From: Gnetum montanum
Taxonomy: Eukaryota > Streptophyta > Gnetopsida > Gnetales > Gnetaceae
Direction of reading: 5' to 3'
Assembly: GCA_015680685.1 (NCBI GenBank)
Contig: MNCI01002227.1
Coordinates: forward strand, 146,009-204,901
Length of the DNA stretch: 58,893 bases
The notes under the pieces are model-generated. The model was given only the letters and a program-made list of their open reading frames with translations. It was not told the origin of the DNA and did not search any database. The position numbers were made by a program, and so were the translations under genes. Of the stretch, positions 1 to 11,256 are shown piece after piece; the stretch's first letter is position 1; every line of letters begins with the position of its first letter.

Positions 1-1689
1 TGTAATGTGATATTACAAATAAATATTTTAAATATCAATATTGCAAATATTTTTATGGGTAGTAATTTATATATAATAATGTTTTAAAATAATATTTATG
101 ACTTGGGATAATTAAAGGCAAATTTTTAAACCAAGGCTTCACACTATGGGTACTTCACACTATGGGTATATATCTATCTATATATATATGTATATATATG
201 TTAGTTAATTTGGTTAATTTGTGATTATTTTAAAATTTTATTTGATAAACTACAACTCCGGTTTACCAGCATCGGCCAAAAATATCTCCTAACACTTGTC
301 TTGATGTGCCTTTGTGTCTCTACTGCTTCATTTCGTGGATTGGTATGCGACATCGGAGGCATCGGCATCGGGCATGGCTACTATTTTCGGATTGCAGGTT
401 CCAGGGCAAATAAACTTGTGATTGCCATTTTTTTACTGCCTGGAAAAATTTTGAAATGCATTCGTTGAGAAAACCCATGCGTGTTTGGTGAGGTTGCAGG
501 GCGGATTATTTTCCAGAAAACGTGTTGAGCCATGGAAGGCTTCTTTTTGAAACACCAGTTACAGGAAATGGTAAGGTAAGTTGCGAAAACCCTACAATTG
601 CCTGAAAATATTGTGTAGTGTGCACCGTGGGGTTTCGTGATGACGTTGAAGGTGCGTAAACCTGAAATAGAAACCCGAAACTGAAGATTTCGCTACTGGA
701 ATTTAAAGAACTGCTGCCGCAAAGCTCTGATGGGCAGCAACAACCTTAGGGGGTCCTCCTGCTGCGGTAAAGCTTTCTTTTCGTTCTTATTATCGCGTTT
801 CATCTGAAAATCGTTCTCTGTTGAGCCACGTTCGTTCCTAAAAATCATTTTATGCTTCGCTGCTGTCTTCCTTGTCCTCCACCCACGCGCTGTGGAGCAT
901 GGCCCTGGTGTTGACTCGTGCGGCGCAGAAACCAGTAGGGTTTGGTTACCCTACTCGCACGGAGGCCTTTGTGTTTCTGTTTATAGAGGCGGCTAACACT
1001 GCTTATGGTTTGCCATTTTTTCGGACCTCCATAGACCCAAAAAAAATGAAATGTTGATGTTTGCTTCTCTCTTTTTTTTCCTGGAAACAGCTTCTCTGAG
1101 TTACGCGGCATGACGCTTAGCAACAGAATGAACCTTCATCCTGTGTAGATCATAATAAGAGGGCTCAGCATTGGGAACAGATCTCGGGCTTGCGGTTCTC
1201 TGGGAATTTTGATTTTCTGGAATGTGATGAATTTTTATTTTTGTATGTATTATTTTTTTTTGGAAACAGGAACAGTTTATGTTACCTTCAAAAATTTAAA
1301 TGATAAATTTATAATCCGAAAGTAAGGTGGAACAAAGACTCTGGAACCCTTTCCATCAAAATATGAATTGCAATATTTCTGTCCTGCTGAATTTGTCTTG
1401 CTGCAGAGGTTGTTTTCCGGAATAAAATGGATACAACACAAATTTTACTTAAGATGCTCTCTAATTTGTTATATCTTTATATCATATAAATGGTAAATTG
1501 GGCTTCTTCCATAATCCCACTATGTATAGGAACACATTTTTTTAAAAAAAAAATGCTACTTATTCTTTTTCCTCTCAAACCCAAATTTTAGCCACTTCTC
1601 CAAGAACTTTTAACCAATTTAACCTTACTAGCCTGCTCCATGAAATGGCCAAATGTGCCAACAATATGGTTGGGTGTAAGGTTACCTCA
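1..1689. other. Unassigned left flank, partly CpG-retaining
   Basis: No gene is recognised here. Positions 165-205 hold a TA-rich microsatellite. About 240-1140 is visibly richer in G+C and in intact CG dinucleotides than most of the window. It contains short open stretches, for example a plus-strand frame at 872-1057, but none resembles a known protein. At 532 an ATG in good context (GCCATGG) opens about 15 codons that end in a donor-like GTAAGGTAAG, so a host first exon is conceivable but unproven. 1140-1689 is AT-rich with nothing recognisable. Element A probably starts near 1690, where similarity to E1 and E2 becomes visible by eye. Confidence 0.35.
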
Positions 1690-3028
1690 CCGCTCATCAC
1701 TTGCCCATGAGTTTAGTCATAGAGGAGATGCCTTATCTTGATTTAGAAATTAATAAGTGTTTTTTTTTCAATTTTTTGTCTTACAATTCTTTTTAATTTC
1801 TAATTTGTTGATATACATTTTTACATTTCTTAATACATTTTTCCATTCTTTTATACTTTTCAATTTCTTAATAATTTTTTAATTCTTTAACATTTTTCTA
1901 TTCTTTGATGATTTTTCATTTTTAAAACATTTTTCATTCATTTTATCTTTTTCCATTCTTACTATCTTTTTCATACTTTGTTTTCATTTTCTTTGTACAT
2001 ATTTTTGATTGTTAATAAAACACACCAAGAAGAAGGTAAGATGTAGTCCAATAAGGTGAAGATTTTTCTATGTTATCAAGTTATAAGGGATTGATTATTT
2101 GTACAATGAGACCACAACATTCATCCACCCATTCCATTAATAAGAGGTTCTTACCTTGGCCATAATGATATTCTTTCCATTATAAAACTAAGAATAAAAT
2201 TGTGCTCATTATGCCTAAATAAAAAAGAGAAGAACTAAGTGGGAATATAAAGGGTGTGACATCAAGGGGATTTGTGGACTCTCTTGGATTACTGTTGTGA
2301 GTTCTATCTTATTACTTAGGTTGTATAATATCCTTGTAGATGTAACGAAAAATGGGAGTAAGAGTAAAATAAGTGTTGCCTTACCATGTCACTAGAAAGA
2401 CATGTTACCCATGCCTGAAGGTAGTCCTTTGGTAAGGCTGACACAATTAAAAATAAAATAAATGCACAAGAATAAAATTTTGGGGGTCCCACTTGAAAGA
2501 CATGCTATCCATGCCTAAAGATTTGTGGCTTCTCAGGAATCTAAAAAAATAAAATGTGCAATGAATAAACTCCTCCCTTGAATAATACACCAAGTGGTAA
2601 TACTCTTTGCAACAGTGGTAGTCTTATGGTTGTAAATCCATCAAATGAACTAATGCAATGTCACTAGAAAGTGGTTTGGACTTAGTTTGAATCTTGAAAA
2701 GAAGGGATAATGATTACTTTAACCATTAATAACACATAAGGATTCATTATGCCTATGGTAAGACACCTCACGTCTCAAGTTTAGTAATCCTTTTTACAAT
2801 TCATCTCACCTCACTGTATATTTAATCATAACTTGTGGTTTTGTATAATATAGCATTATTTTCCCAATCTGATGATACTAACATGTGTGTTTTGTTAGAG
2901 ATGTATGTATTACATTCAACTCCTTGAGTACATAAGGACACTTTTAGGCATGGTTATACAAGGGCATTAAGAGCTAGAGCTTGTTTTGGGGAGGACCCAT
3001 TTGTATAACTCTTGTATTTCATACTTAC

Positions 3029-3955
3029 TGATGAGTGGCGAGGTACCCCTACATTCAACCATATGAATACGAGCGTGTACGTATGATCCGGTCGAACTTC
3101 GCAGACTAAATGCCTTAACGCCACAAGAAACACTTGGGGTTAATCGTTCGTTGTCCTCCCAGGCTTGCTTGTATGTGTCACGGTGTATGGTTAAGCAAGT
3201 CTGAGGTATATGATTTTTTTGGTATTTTTCGGTTTATCTCCTAAGCTATGAGGGTGAAGGGTTGAGAAACTAACTAACTCTAACTACAACACTAAGTCCT
3301 AGCTTCAGCATCCATTCCCACTTACCGTACACACCCTGAACTATGCAACTGTGGCTACCAAACGCTAATCGTTACTGGGATCACCACACGTAACGCACGT
3401 GCTCGAAGCGGTCGTACTGAGTCACTTAACTAACCTATGTGTGACAAGCAGACGATTCCTTGACTAGCCGTACACATCCGTAGATGCTCGTAATAAAGTC
3501 GTACTTGTCCCACGCTCTAGGAGGAAAGGGTTGAGAGAATCTATTCGCAATGAGTAGCCGATTCCTTGGTTAGCTGTACACGTTTGTCAACGCTCGTAAC
3601 CAAGTCGTACTCATGCCGTGTCACTAGGAAAGCAGTAAATAACATTAATTAAACCTATCCATGCACTGCAAGGTTTATTCGCAAAGCTCGTCTTTATTGC
3701 TATACACAACTTGCGTTCAGGTAAAAAGCTGCTCGAATAAAGAACCATTCACTTGGGGGACTCCTACTGTGGGCACATGGAAAATATTCTATCTCTGGGG
3801 TGATCAATCCGCCAGAGCTTTGCTACTTAGCCTATCTGATGAGAAACGAGGGGAGTGCCACCTCTTATTTATAGATATGGTGGCGGACCGCGATATCGCG
3901 TACGCAATATCGCAAGGGATGCGATATCGCGGCCTATGCAATTCGCGTCTCATCA
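3029..3955 (-). mobile_element. Solo LTR with perfect 5-bp target duplication
   Basis: A 927-bp LTR with inverted ends TGATGAG and CTCATCA, flanked by CTTAC at 3024-3028 and again at 3956-3960. The transcriptional orientation is minus: reading from 3955 there is a GCGATATCGC palindrome array and then TATAAATA (plus positions 3866-3873). It matches the E1 LTR at 17117-17915 along its length but has no internal region, so it is a solo LTR left by LTR-LTR recombination. It keeps many CG sites and an exact duplication, which suggests it is the youngest insertion in the left part. It lies inside element A, whose sequence continues on both sides. Confidence 0.92.
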
Positions 3956-4189
3956 CTTACCAAGTAATTCCACATCATCTTTTGCCTTCCAAAATGACTA
4001 ATAAACTTTCCATATCATCTAATAATTTGTCCATACATTAGAAATTTATTATCCATTTCTTATCCATATAATAAACTTTCATTGCCCAAGATTCCTTCTT
4101 CATGAACTTTGAACATCAAATTTTTGAAAACTATGCATCATTAGGAAAAATCAATGAAAAATTTTAAATTTTTTAACAGTAATGTCATA

Positions 4190-4275
4190 GTTACGATGTT
4201 GTAGGCACCTACAATGTTGTATCTACAATGTCTAATCAACAATGTTATGTATATAAAAATAGTATATATACACAT
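4190..4275 (+). promoter_or_regulatory. Internal promoter-like module of element A
   Basis: A run of short dyads (GTTACGATGTTGTAGG..CCTACAATGTTGTA) is followed by TATATAAAAATAG at about 4249-4261. The layout and position before the second ORF match the better preserved module of E1 at 21320-21415. Promoter function is inferred only from that architecture. The downstream text at about 4385-4435 also aligns with the E1 leader (GGAGCATCAAATTTGTCAGG and following). Confidence 0.45.
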
Positions 4276-4569
4276 GGGAGTTAGTGAAATGTTTCACTTC
4301 CTCATTTTGCAATACGAGATTTTTTGCCCACTAGCTTCCAAAGGCCATAAATTTTCCCTTATAGTTCTAATTTCCAAAATTCTTAAATGCTATTGATCTT
4401 GGAGCATCAAATTTGTCAGGGGAGAGAGCGGGCAGGGTGTGTGATGTGCATTGCGTGAGATAAGCAATTTGAAAATTTGAGCCAAAAATTCCTAACACCT
4501 GGAAGATATTATAAAGGGTAAGTATAAAGAGATAATAAGAATCTTAAAGTTCATAAATCAAATTAAGGC

Positions 4570-5120
4570 CAAAAAGATTCAGATAATACTCCTAATAGAC
4601 CATATCAACTATTTTAGGCCACAATAAGCATGGAAAATGATAGAAGGTCGTAAGTAACTAAAAGGTATAACACCTAAGGAGTTCCTTTTTTACAAATTTT
4701 TCTAACTCTATAATCATAAGATGATAAGAACTTGATCTAACTAAGAGTATGAGAAGGATTATGAACAATTAAGCACTGATGAAAAAATTTTGGTAATCCT
4801 AAATTCTTGATTGATTCCAAATGGTCCCAAAGAGGATACCAGAAGGACCTTCACAACTTGGAAGCTATAAAGATGCAACTTCAAGCATCTCCTTTATGGA
4901 CTATAGTAACCAATAGCAGAGAATGGTACCTAGGAGAAATGTACCAATTCTAGTGAAAAAACAAGTCAATGAAATAGTTAAAATTGAGGGAGTCTTTGTG
5001 CCATACATAGTGGAGAGGACATATGGAAAAAGAAGACAACGACAAAAGAGGAGACACTTTCTAGAGGCCTAAGGATAAAGGGGAGAAGTCGATGGAAGAG
5101 ACACCATTGCTCGAAATAAA
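4570..5120 (+). pseudogene. Second-ORF remnant of element A, internally deleted
   Basis: Around 4860-4960 the plus strand reads LEAIKMQLQASPLW...EWYLGEMYQF, closely matching LEAVKDHLKGSPLW...WYLGKMYQF in the E1 second ORF. About 40 codons later, at about 5045-5100, it reads RPKDKGEKSMEETP, which matches the E1 C-terminal end (QDKGKAPMKEPPP). The roughly 700 codons between, including the whole coiled-coil region, are therefore missing. Stops and shifts occur throughout. The start is uncertain because the N-terminal part is strongly decayed. The copy shows that the two ends of this ORF belong together and that the family tolerates deletion of the middle. Confidence 0.6.
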
Positions 5121-5290
5121 AACTACATCGACCCATATCATATTTTGTTTTTGTTTTTATTTTTCATGTAACTGTGTCATTTTTTGTACACACCATTGAG
5201 GCACTAAGAGTTAGTTAATAATCCTGTGCCTTTCCAATTTTGTAAAGAAAGCTTAGTTCTATCCTATTAACTCAAGGTTGAGTTTTTAGT

Positions 5291-5304
5291 CAGTCATGGA
5301 TGTA
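5291..5304 (+). other. Polypurine tract of element A
   Basis: CAGTCATGGATGTA lies directly before the LTR start TGATGA at 5305. It matches AGTCATGGGGGTA before the E1 LTR and TTGTGGGGGTA before the E2 LTR, each also abutting TGATG. It would prime plus-strand DNA synthesis. Confidence 0.65.
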
Positions 5305-6275
5305 TGATGAATCATAAGTTGGCTAAGATATCATAGATTCTATGTCATAGATGCTACATCATTGCGTTGTAGCATCCCTGTTGGTGCATCTCAATTGGCC
5401 ATTACATCGTAGATGCTACATCACATGTTTTACGAAAAAGTTAATTTTTGATCAACTACGATATTGCATATCCAATATTGTAGCACATGATATTTCATCA
5501 TATATTAAATATCCCAGGATGCATGCCCACTTATAAATATAACACTTGGGGGCATGATCTAAATAAGTTTCATTCTATCCTTAGGTAGATTCTTGCAGTT
5601 TTGTTTCCTAGTTTTAGCAATAGAGTGAATGCCCACAGTGTGGTGTTGAGGAGTTTTATGGAATTTTTATTTGAGTGAAGTGTACTTGGGCATAGTTCAT
5701 GTTTGGAAATAAAGATCGAGATTGCTTTTCATCATTGCAACAACCACTTTGTTTTACTATTTTACTTACCATAGGTTTTACTATTTTCTTAGTTTAATCA
5801 TTTACATTTTTGGGTACTTGTTGATTAGTAAAGCAGAATGAGTACAACTTGTTTCAAGCATTTAAGTGTAATCATTTGATAATCATGGTAGTAATATAGC
5901 TTGGTTCGTCTAGTAGCATAATGCTTGGTAACCCAATAACAGTTACATGGGCCCAAGGTGTGTATAGTAAGCCATGACTGGATGCTCATTGCTTTAGGCT
6001 AGAGTAGATTTACATTACTGTCATTAATTAGATCTAGATTTCTAATCTCAAATTTCATCATGTTCACAACTAGGAGTATTAAAGTTCAAACAACATCAAT
6101 TATCATATGCCTCACTTTGGACTAAGCCATATGTGACAAAGCTACCACTAGTCCAAGTGGGAAGATATTGTCCTGTAATCAATGCTTAACAATCTAGATG
6201 CTTCAACTAGTCCTATCCATAGAATTCGACTGTATTGTGTATGAACACTTGTGACTCATATGGTGCCACTCATAA
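5305..6275 (+). repeat. 3' LTR of element A
   Basis: A plus-oriented LTR starting TGATGA and ending ACTCATAA (a decayed CTCATCA). TATAAATA is at 5532-5539. The segment at about 6095-6260 aligns well with the LTR ends at 7845-8040 and 26430-26636, and with the reverse complement of the E1 LTR. The array before the TATA box consists of GCTACATC/TTGTAGC dyads rather than GATATC palindromes. No convincing target duplication is seen. Confidence 0.75.
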
Positions 6276-6750
6276 AAAATTAACACATTGTATATAAAGC
6301 CTTTTGACTAGTTGCAATTTCTTGTGATCTACTATCATCATGATCCTTATCCTCCTAGTCTTGTTTCAACAAAATAAGATTAGCAATTGTTGTGATAAAT
6401 AACTCTTTCACTTGTAATTTTAAGAACATTATACTTCCAAATCTCTATATTTCTCCACAATATCTAGTTTTCTATTATTTAGCTCGAAAGTTTAATTCCT
6501 TTTATTAATTTCAAAAATTAACATTTCTTTTCATTAACATTCACCTTAATTTCACTAGAATTTCATAGAAATTTTCTAGCTACTGTAACATTGTTTTTAA
6601 CCTTATTTTTGAATTTGCACTTTAGTGATATAGCATTTGCAAAGATTAAAAAGTTGTATCCCTAATGAACTTTAATGACATAATTTGTAAGTACTTGTTT
6701 AATTCACTCTTCTAGTTCATCAATAAAATTTCAATTTCAATTTTAATAAA
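6276..6750. other. AT-rich spacer, nothing recognised
   Basis: This stretch between the LTR of element A and the LINE fragment holds no coding frame and no obvious repeat by eye. Confidence 0.4.
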
Positions 6751-7300
6751 AATGTCAATCATCATCATCAACATCATCTAAGCCCAACAAAATGGGTTTG
6801 GCTAAATAAAAATGTTAAATAATGTTAGTGAAAGGGGATAATGTTACTATACTTTTATATTGGTATAAAACTAAGATTGTGTAGTTTCTATCTTTTAATT
6901 TAAAAATTATTTATCTCTATAAATTGTGAATGACATGGTGTAAACCAAGATCAACTTTAAATTTAATAAGCCTACTTAATAATTGTTTTCTCAAAAAATA
7001 GTTAAATCATCAACATCGTAGATTTGTACCAAAAAAATGAAGTTGGCTACATAGGTTATTTTTTTCCATTTTCCTCTACAGAGAGCTATATCGTTGTTTA
7101 TTTACAATTTCTTTAGATCATCTTCAATTGTTTTTTCCTATGTCTTCTTTGTTCTTTCTTTTGATGTCTTTTCTAGAATAGTGATATAAAAACTTTTGTT
7201 ATAGGCTTATTATTTGATCTTCTTTGCACATACCCAAACCATATAAGACATTATTCTTGTAGCTTATTTGAAATACAAACTACTCTAATTTTTTTTCTAA
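6751..7300 (-). pseudogene. RTE-type LINE 3' ends (two, same orientation)
   Basis: On the minus strand at about 7290-7030 a broken frame resembles the C-terminal tail common in plant RTE-like non-LTR retrotransposons: an LRWFGYVQRR-like motif, then a DDLKKL..ALCRGKWKK segment and an ITYVAN motif (family form RIHVADP). It ends in the familiar GTTGGCTACAT-type stretch and an ATC/GAT-rich 3' tail (plus 7003-7016). A second, shorter 3' end with AATGGGTTTGGCTAA and a longer (ATC)n tail lies at 6755-6810. Both are heavily decayed and 5'-truncated, as is usual for LINEs. The assignment rests on remembered family motifs. Confidence 0.6.
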
Positions 7301-7330
7301 TATCTATTAATAAATCAATTTTTTCTTAAA

Positions 7331-8044
7331 TGACTACGATATCGTATCTATGATGTTATAGATATGATATTGTAGCTAAAGATATGATGTTGTAAATGGG
7401 ATGTAGTAGTAGGTTGTGGTCATGCCTATAAACACTAGTCCATCATTGTGTCAAACTCATCTTTTGATCCACCATGTAATTGAACTCTTGTAGTTTGTTT
7501 TCATGATTTTAGAGATAATTGTAAGTGCATGCAATGTCATGATATGATATCTTTTATCATTTTCACTTATAATATTCATTAGTATTAGTAGAATAAGTAC
7601 AACTAGTTTTGAGTGTAGTGCATAATCATTTGGTAACCCAGTAGTAGCTTTGCTTGATTCACTTAGTAGCAAAGTTGCTTGGTAATCCTATTGGTGATTG
7701 TATAAGGTCAAGGTCTACTTAGCAAGCTAGGAATGAATGCTTATCGCTTTTATGCTAGCTTAGTTTTACATTATCATTGTCTATTAGATAATAGAAATTA
7801 TATTCATTTCATTATGCTTTACTTTAGTACACTAAGAGTCAATTAACATCGATCAATCGTATACCTTACTAAGAGTTAAACCATACATTTTGAGTTTCGC
7901 TAACTCTAGTAGGAAGATAACAATCATGGACTTATTATCAATAAGTTAGTGTATGATATCATTTCATCCATAGATTACAATTTGGTTATGCGTAGATGTT
8001 TGTGACTTGTATGGTTGTGCATTGGGAATTCTTGTTTCTTATCA
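7331..8044 (+). repeat. 5' LTR of gypsy element C
   Basis: About 714 bp, ending TTATCA directly before the primer site. The start is placed at TGACTACGATATCG. A GATATC/GATGTT dyad array is followed by TATAAACA at 7427-7434. The last 200 bp align with the ends of LTRs 5305-6275 and 25630-26636, for example a TTAAACCATAC motif near 7875. The left boundary is approximate. Confidence 0.7.
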
Positions 8045-8062
8045 TTGGCACCATTGCTAGGA
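8045..8062 (+). other. Primer-binding site of element C (tRNA-Asp type)
   Basis: TTGGCACCATTGCTAGGA matches the complement of the 3' end of plant tRNA-Asp (TGGCGCCGTTGCCGGGGA). All but one of the differences are G-to-A or C-to-T changes. Use of this tRNA is typical of Athila/Tat-lineage elements. Confidence 0.8.
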
Positions 8063-8860
8063 ATGACATTAACATACTCTTGTTAGTCGATTTTATTAAG
8101 AGTTCATTGTGTTAACATTTTAAAATATTTATCTTTCAAATAAACAACAATTTCTAAACACATACTTGAGCAATAATTGATTAACATGGATTTAACACAT
8201 AAAGCTAATTCCCTACTTATTAATAATATTAATTAAAGTAATGATAGAATTTACAATAAATAAAATTAGAATGGACCAATGAAAACTAGGATTTCCTATG
8301 CTCAAGCTCATCCATACTATCCTAACTTTACATTTATCTTTCATTAAGATGAACAGTTTAAATTGAGAGACTTATAGGGTAACATTATATTGTCACCAGG
8401 GCATTCAACTCCATCCATGCTTTAAGTAGTACTTATTAGAATAGGTCTTGGTCACATACATGAAGGATAAAAGTTCACAAAGTACATGACTAGACCATAT
8501 TAGTTAATAGAAGCCCAGATCATGAGAGATGCTATTATGAAAGCAAGATACGAACATGAAAAAGAAAAATGAGCATCATAAGAAATTGTAATATTTAAAA
8601 AGAAAGATATCAAGTATAGGTTAAAAAGTCTCAGTGTCATAGATCTCATTCTCATCTACATATTTTATATGTTGAAGATTTTGTACAAAAAAGGTTGTGT
8701 TTGGCTTTAGCAAAAACTCCCAGAAGGGATGAAGTAGACCTTAGAGCAAAGAGGGATCTAAGATTAAGGACCTCTAGCAAATCTAAAGGAGAAGAACCAA
8801 TGAACCATAACAAGAGAACTAGTTGACATCATTCTCTAAGTCCTCCATCCTCTACATCAC
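8063..8860 (+). other. Leader of element C
   Basis: Untranslated leader between primer site and gag. It is AT-rich and shows no recognisable coding similarity. Confidence 0.45.
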
Positions 8861-10560
8861 ACTTGTCAATATACTTTAACAAGGGAGAACAAAAAAATAA
8901 ATAAAGATCACCACGAAGGAATCAAGAGTAAGCACTTAATAAATAAAGAAGGAGAGCTCACAATAGATACTTGGAAATAAAAAGACATCATGATGCAAAT
9001 GAAAGTAAAAGAGAAGAAGAAAGAGAAAGGAAGTAAAGACATAGTAGAAGAGATGAAAAAGAACATCGAAGAGCCATCACTACTACGATCAATATGATGA
9101 ACCTAATGATTATGATGAATTCCTATTGGCTATAAGAAGCATGATTAATATTAATGAGGCCATACATATTCCAACAAAGCATCAAAGACATAGTAGCATC
9201 AAGTGGCTAAACATGATTAACATTTTCAAGTTTGAAGGAGGATATAATGCTAATTCTCAACACCAGCTTCAAGCCTTCTACAATGCTTGTGACTTCTGAA
9301 ATATTAAAAATAAGTAACAAAAACTTAAGCTATTTCCAAGAACACTTATCAAAGATGTAGAGAGTTGGTATAGATAATTGGAACCAGAATCTATCTAAAG
9401 ATGAAACTAGATGCTAGAATTGTTCAACAAGTACCAAACATACTCAAGAGTATTCAACTTGAGAAAGAAAATTCAAGGATGGAAGTAGAAGATGCATGAG
9501 TCTCTTAATATAGCAATGGGTAGATACTATTTACTCTTACATAAATGCCTAGGTCATGGATTTTCTTAAAGGGAATAATTGAGGCACATAATTAATGGCT
9601 TAAGGAAAAAGAGTAGAGAAATCCTTGGAGTCTATGCTTAAAGAAGATTTTTAGAATGAGAGCCCACTGTGTACAAAGGTCAATGAATCAAGTTGCTAAG
9701 GAGGAAGAAGAGTTAAGAAAGATAGGCTTTGTGGAGAAATACAATAGAGATCCTTCTTTTCAAAAGAGAGATGTTATGGTATGTGAGATCCAAGAGGAAG
9801 AATCAATGAAGACGTGATTTAGATGGAGAACTTAGAAATTCAAAAATATGTTAATGACATCATTGTAAAGGTAAAAAAGATGTGGGATTTTGTAGATGAA
9901 AATTTTACAACTACATTGAGGATTGTATAAAAAAGATTGAGCAAGTGTTAATAAAGGGAAAAGATAGAAGGTAAAAGAAGAAAATCAGACAAGATAAATA
10001 CACATACAAAGGGAAAAATATAGTCATCAAAGAGGTTACTAATTCTAATTTAGGAGATAAAAATGGATGTGATTTGTGTCAATATAAAAATCCTAAGTTG
10101 TGTTCCTTGGTCATGACCCATTTGAAGGAATTACAGACATATATAGTGAACCCGAAGTTTGTGAGAAAATAGATGCCTAGAAGGTTATCTTATCCACAAG
10201 GATTATCCTTAAACACAAGAGTAATATTAGTAGTAATGGCAAAGCCCATAGTCATGGGGGATATTATTACCAAGACAACAATATTCTTATAGACAACTAG
10301 ATCCTTATGGTTATTATGTTGAGAAACTTCTATCCTCGAGGAATGCTTTTGCTCATGCCTCCTACCACTACTACCTTGTAGAGTATCATAGACCTATGAT
10401 CCCATGTGCAAAATCATCTACATACCAACCACATCTTGCAACATATCACTCTTAACAACTTCATAATTTGTTGTTGCTAGTACCACTACCAACAATGCAT
10501 GGAGAGCTACCTTCTCAACCATGATAAAAAAATGTAATAAGAGTTATTAATGCACAAGTA
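8861..10560 (+). pseudogene. gag: Gag of gypsy element C, decayed
   Basis: Gag forms the retroelement particle. At about 9190-9740 broken frames read IKWLNMINIFKFEGGY...HQLQAFYNAC, then a FPRTLIKDVESWYR-like stretch, LRKKIQGWK and MHESLNIAMGRYY. This is the Retrotrans_gag pattern, closely parallel to the E2 gag (IPKFMGGSNSDPQHHLQAFHDA; MRKQIQGWKHKNHEPLDVALDRYY). A charged Arg/Lys/Glu-rich N-terminal part precedes it (8860-9060) and a Tyr/Pro-rich tail follows (10190-10560), as in E1 and E2. There are many stops and several frameshifts, so no product is expected. Confidence 0.75.
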
Positions 10561-10789
10561 GAAGATAATACCAATAGTTGTGAATACAAATTAAAGAAGT
10601 GTTCTTTCTTTAGGACAAACTTAAAAAAAGAAAAACTAGTAGATTTAGGATTTTCTCATAACCAACAATGAGAAACATGGCTATGACCTCTACAACAGTA
10701 TATAACACTTCAAATCCCTTTGTGGTACACATGCTTTAATCAAGATAAAATAAAAACTTAACCACTATCATGCTTATATAGACTCTAAG

Positions 10790-11256
10790 TCATTGAATTA
10801 AGGTAGGTGCACTTTCCCTGAAGCAAATAGATCCTAGAAGTCCTTTGATTTACTTACAAATTATAGGAAATGCTTCATGCAAAGCTCTTCTAGATTTAGT
10901 CTTATGAGTGAATCTTATTCTTAAGACATGTATCAAGCCCATAATCTACCATCATTGAAGAAATGTAATATTAGGTTAGAGCTTGCAAACCAATCTATTG
11001 CTATCTCACTCAAACATGTAGAAGATGTTATGACCATCATAAGTGACTATTCATACCTTATAGAATTTTTGGTAATTTATGTTCAATAGAATAAGGGAGA
11101 GTTTCCAATAATCATGGAAAGAGCCTAGCTTAATACAATTGATGCCAAGCTAGAGATAAGAGATTTATCCTTGGAAATTTCCAAGGAAGATGAAAAGGGA
11201 GCCATACATAGGCAAAGAGTTCCATGCATTGCATATGCTAGGGGTCCCATCAGTTT
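10790..11256 (+). pseudogene. Protease region of element C, cut by element H
   Basis: Plus frames read PLIYLQIIGNASCKALLD, then a remnant of the DLGASVNL active-site motif at about 10890-10915 (the Gly-Ala-Ser part is lost and a stop is present), and later LNTIDAKLEIRDLSLEISKEDEKG. This is the usual order of a gypsy aspartic protease and the segment after it. The sequence is interrupted at 11257 by the LTR of element H. The matching RT lies beyond H and J at 43719-45620. Confidence 0.7.

Larger units (their letters stand above)
1690..6275 (+). mobile_element. Element A: non-autonomous gypsy-like element, 5'-truncated
   Basis: Plus-strand relative of E1 and E2. In order it has a decayed gag-end/polypurine motif near 1700, a T-rich tract at 1745-2010, the leader block with GGGGAGGACCCA at about 2985-3000, an internal promoter-like module (4190-4275), a shortened second ORF (4570-5120), a polypurine tract (5291-5304) and a 3' LTR (5305-6275). 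Each block matches the reverse complement of the corresponding part of E1 (22850 to 18080) in the same order. No gag core, primer site or 5' LTR is visible, so the 5' part is lost or lies unrecognised further left. A younger solo LTR interrupts it at 3029-3955. Confidence 0.7.

Noticed and set aside
872-1057. Plus and minus open frames of 61 and 92 codons at 845-1123
   Set aside because: No motif. They overlap on opposite strands in a GC-richer stretch where open frames arise by chance.
3029-3955. Palindrome arrays as a CRISPR or replication origin
   Set aside because: Repeats are short palindromes without unique spacers, in a LTR of a plant element. Nothing else supports CRISPR or an origin.
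11252-11256. Target duplication for element H (AGTTT against GTATA or AGTAT)
   Set aside because: No match at the aligned LTR ends. Shifting one boundary by a base gives 4 of 5, which is too weak to claim.
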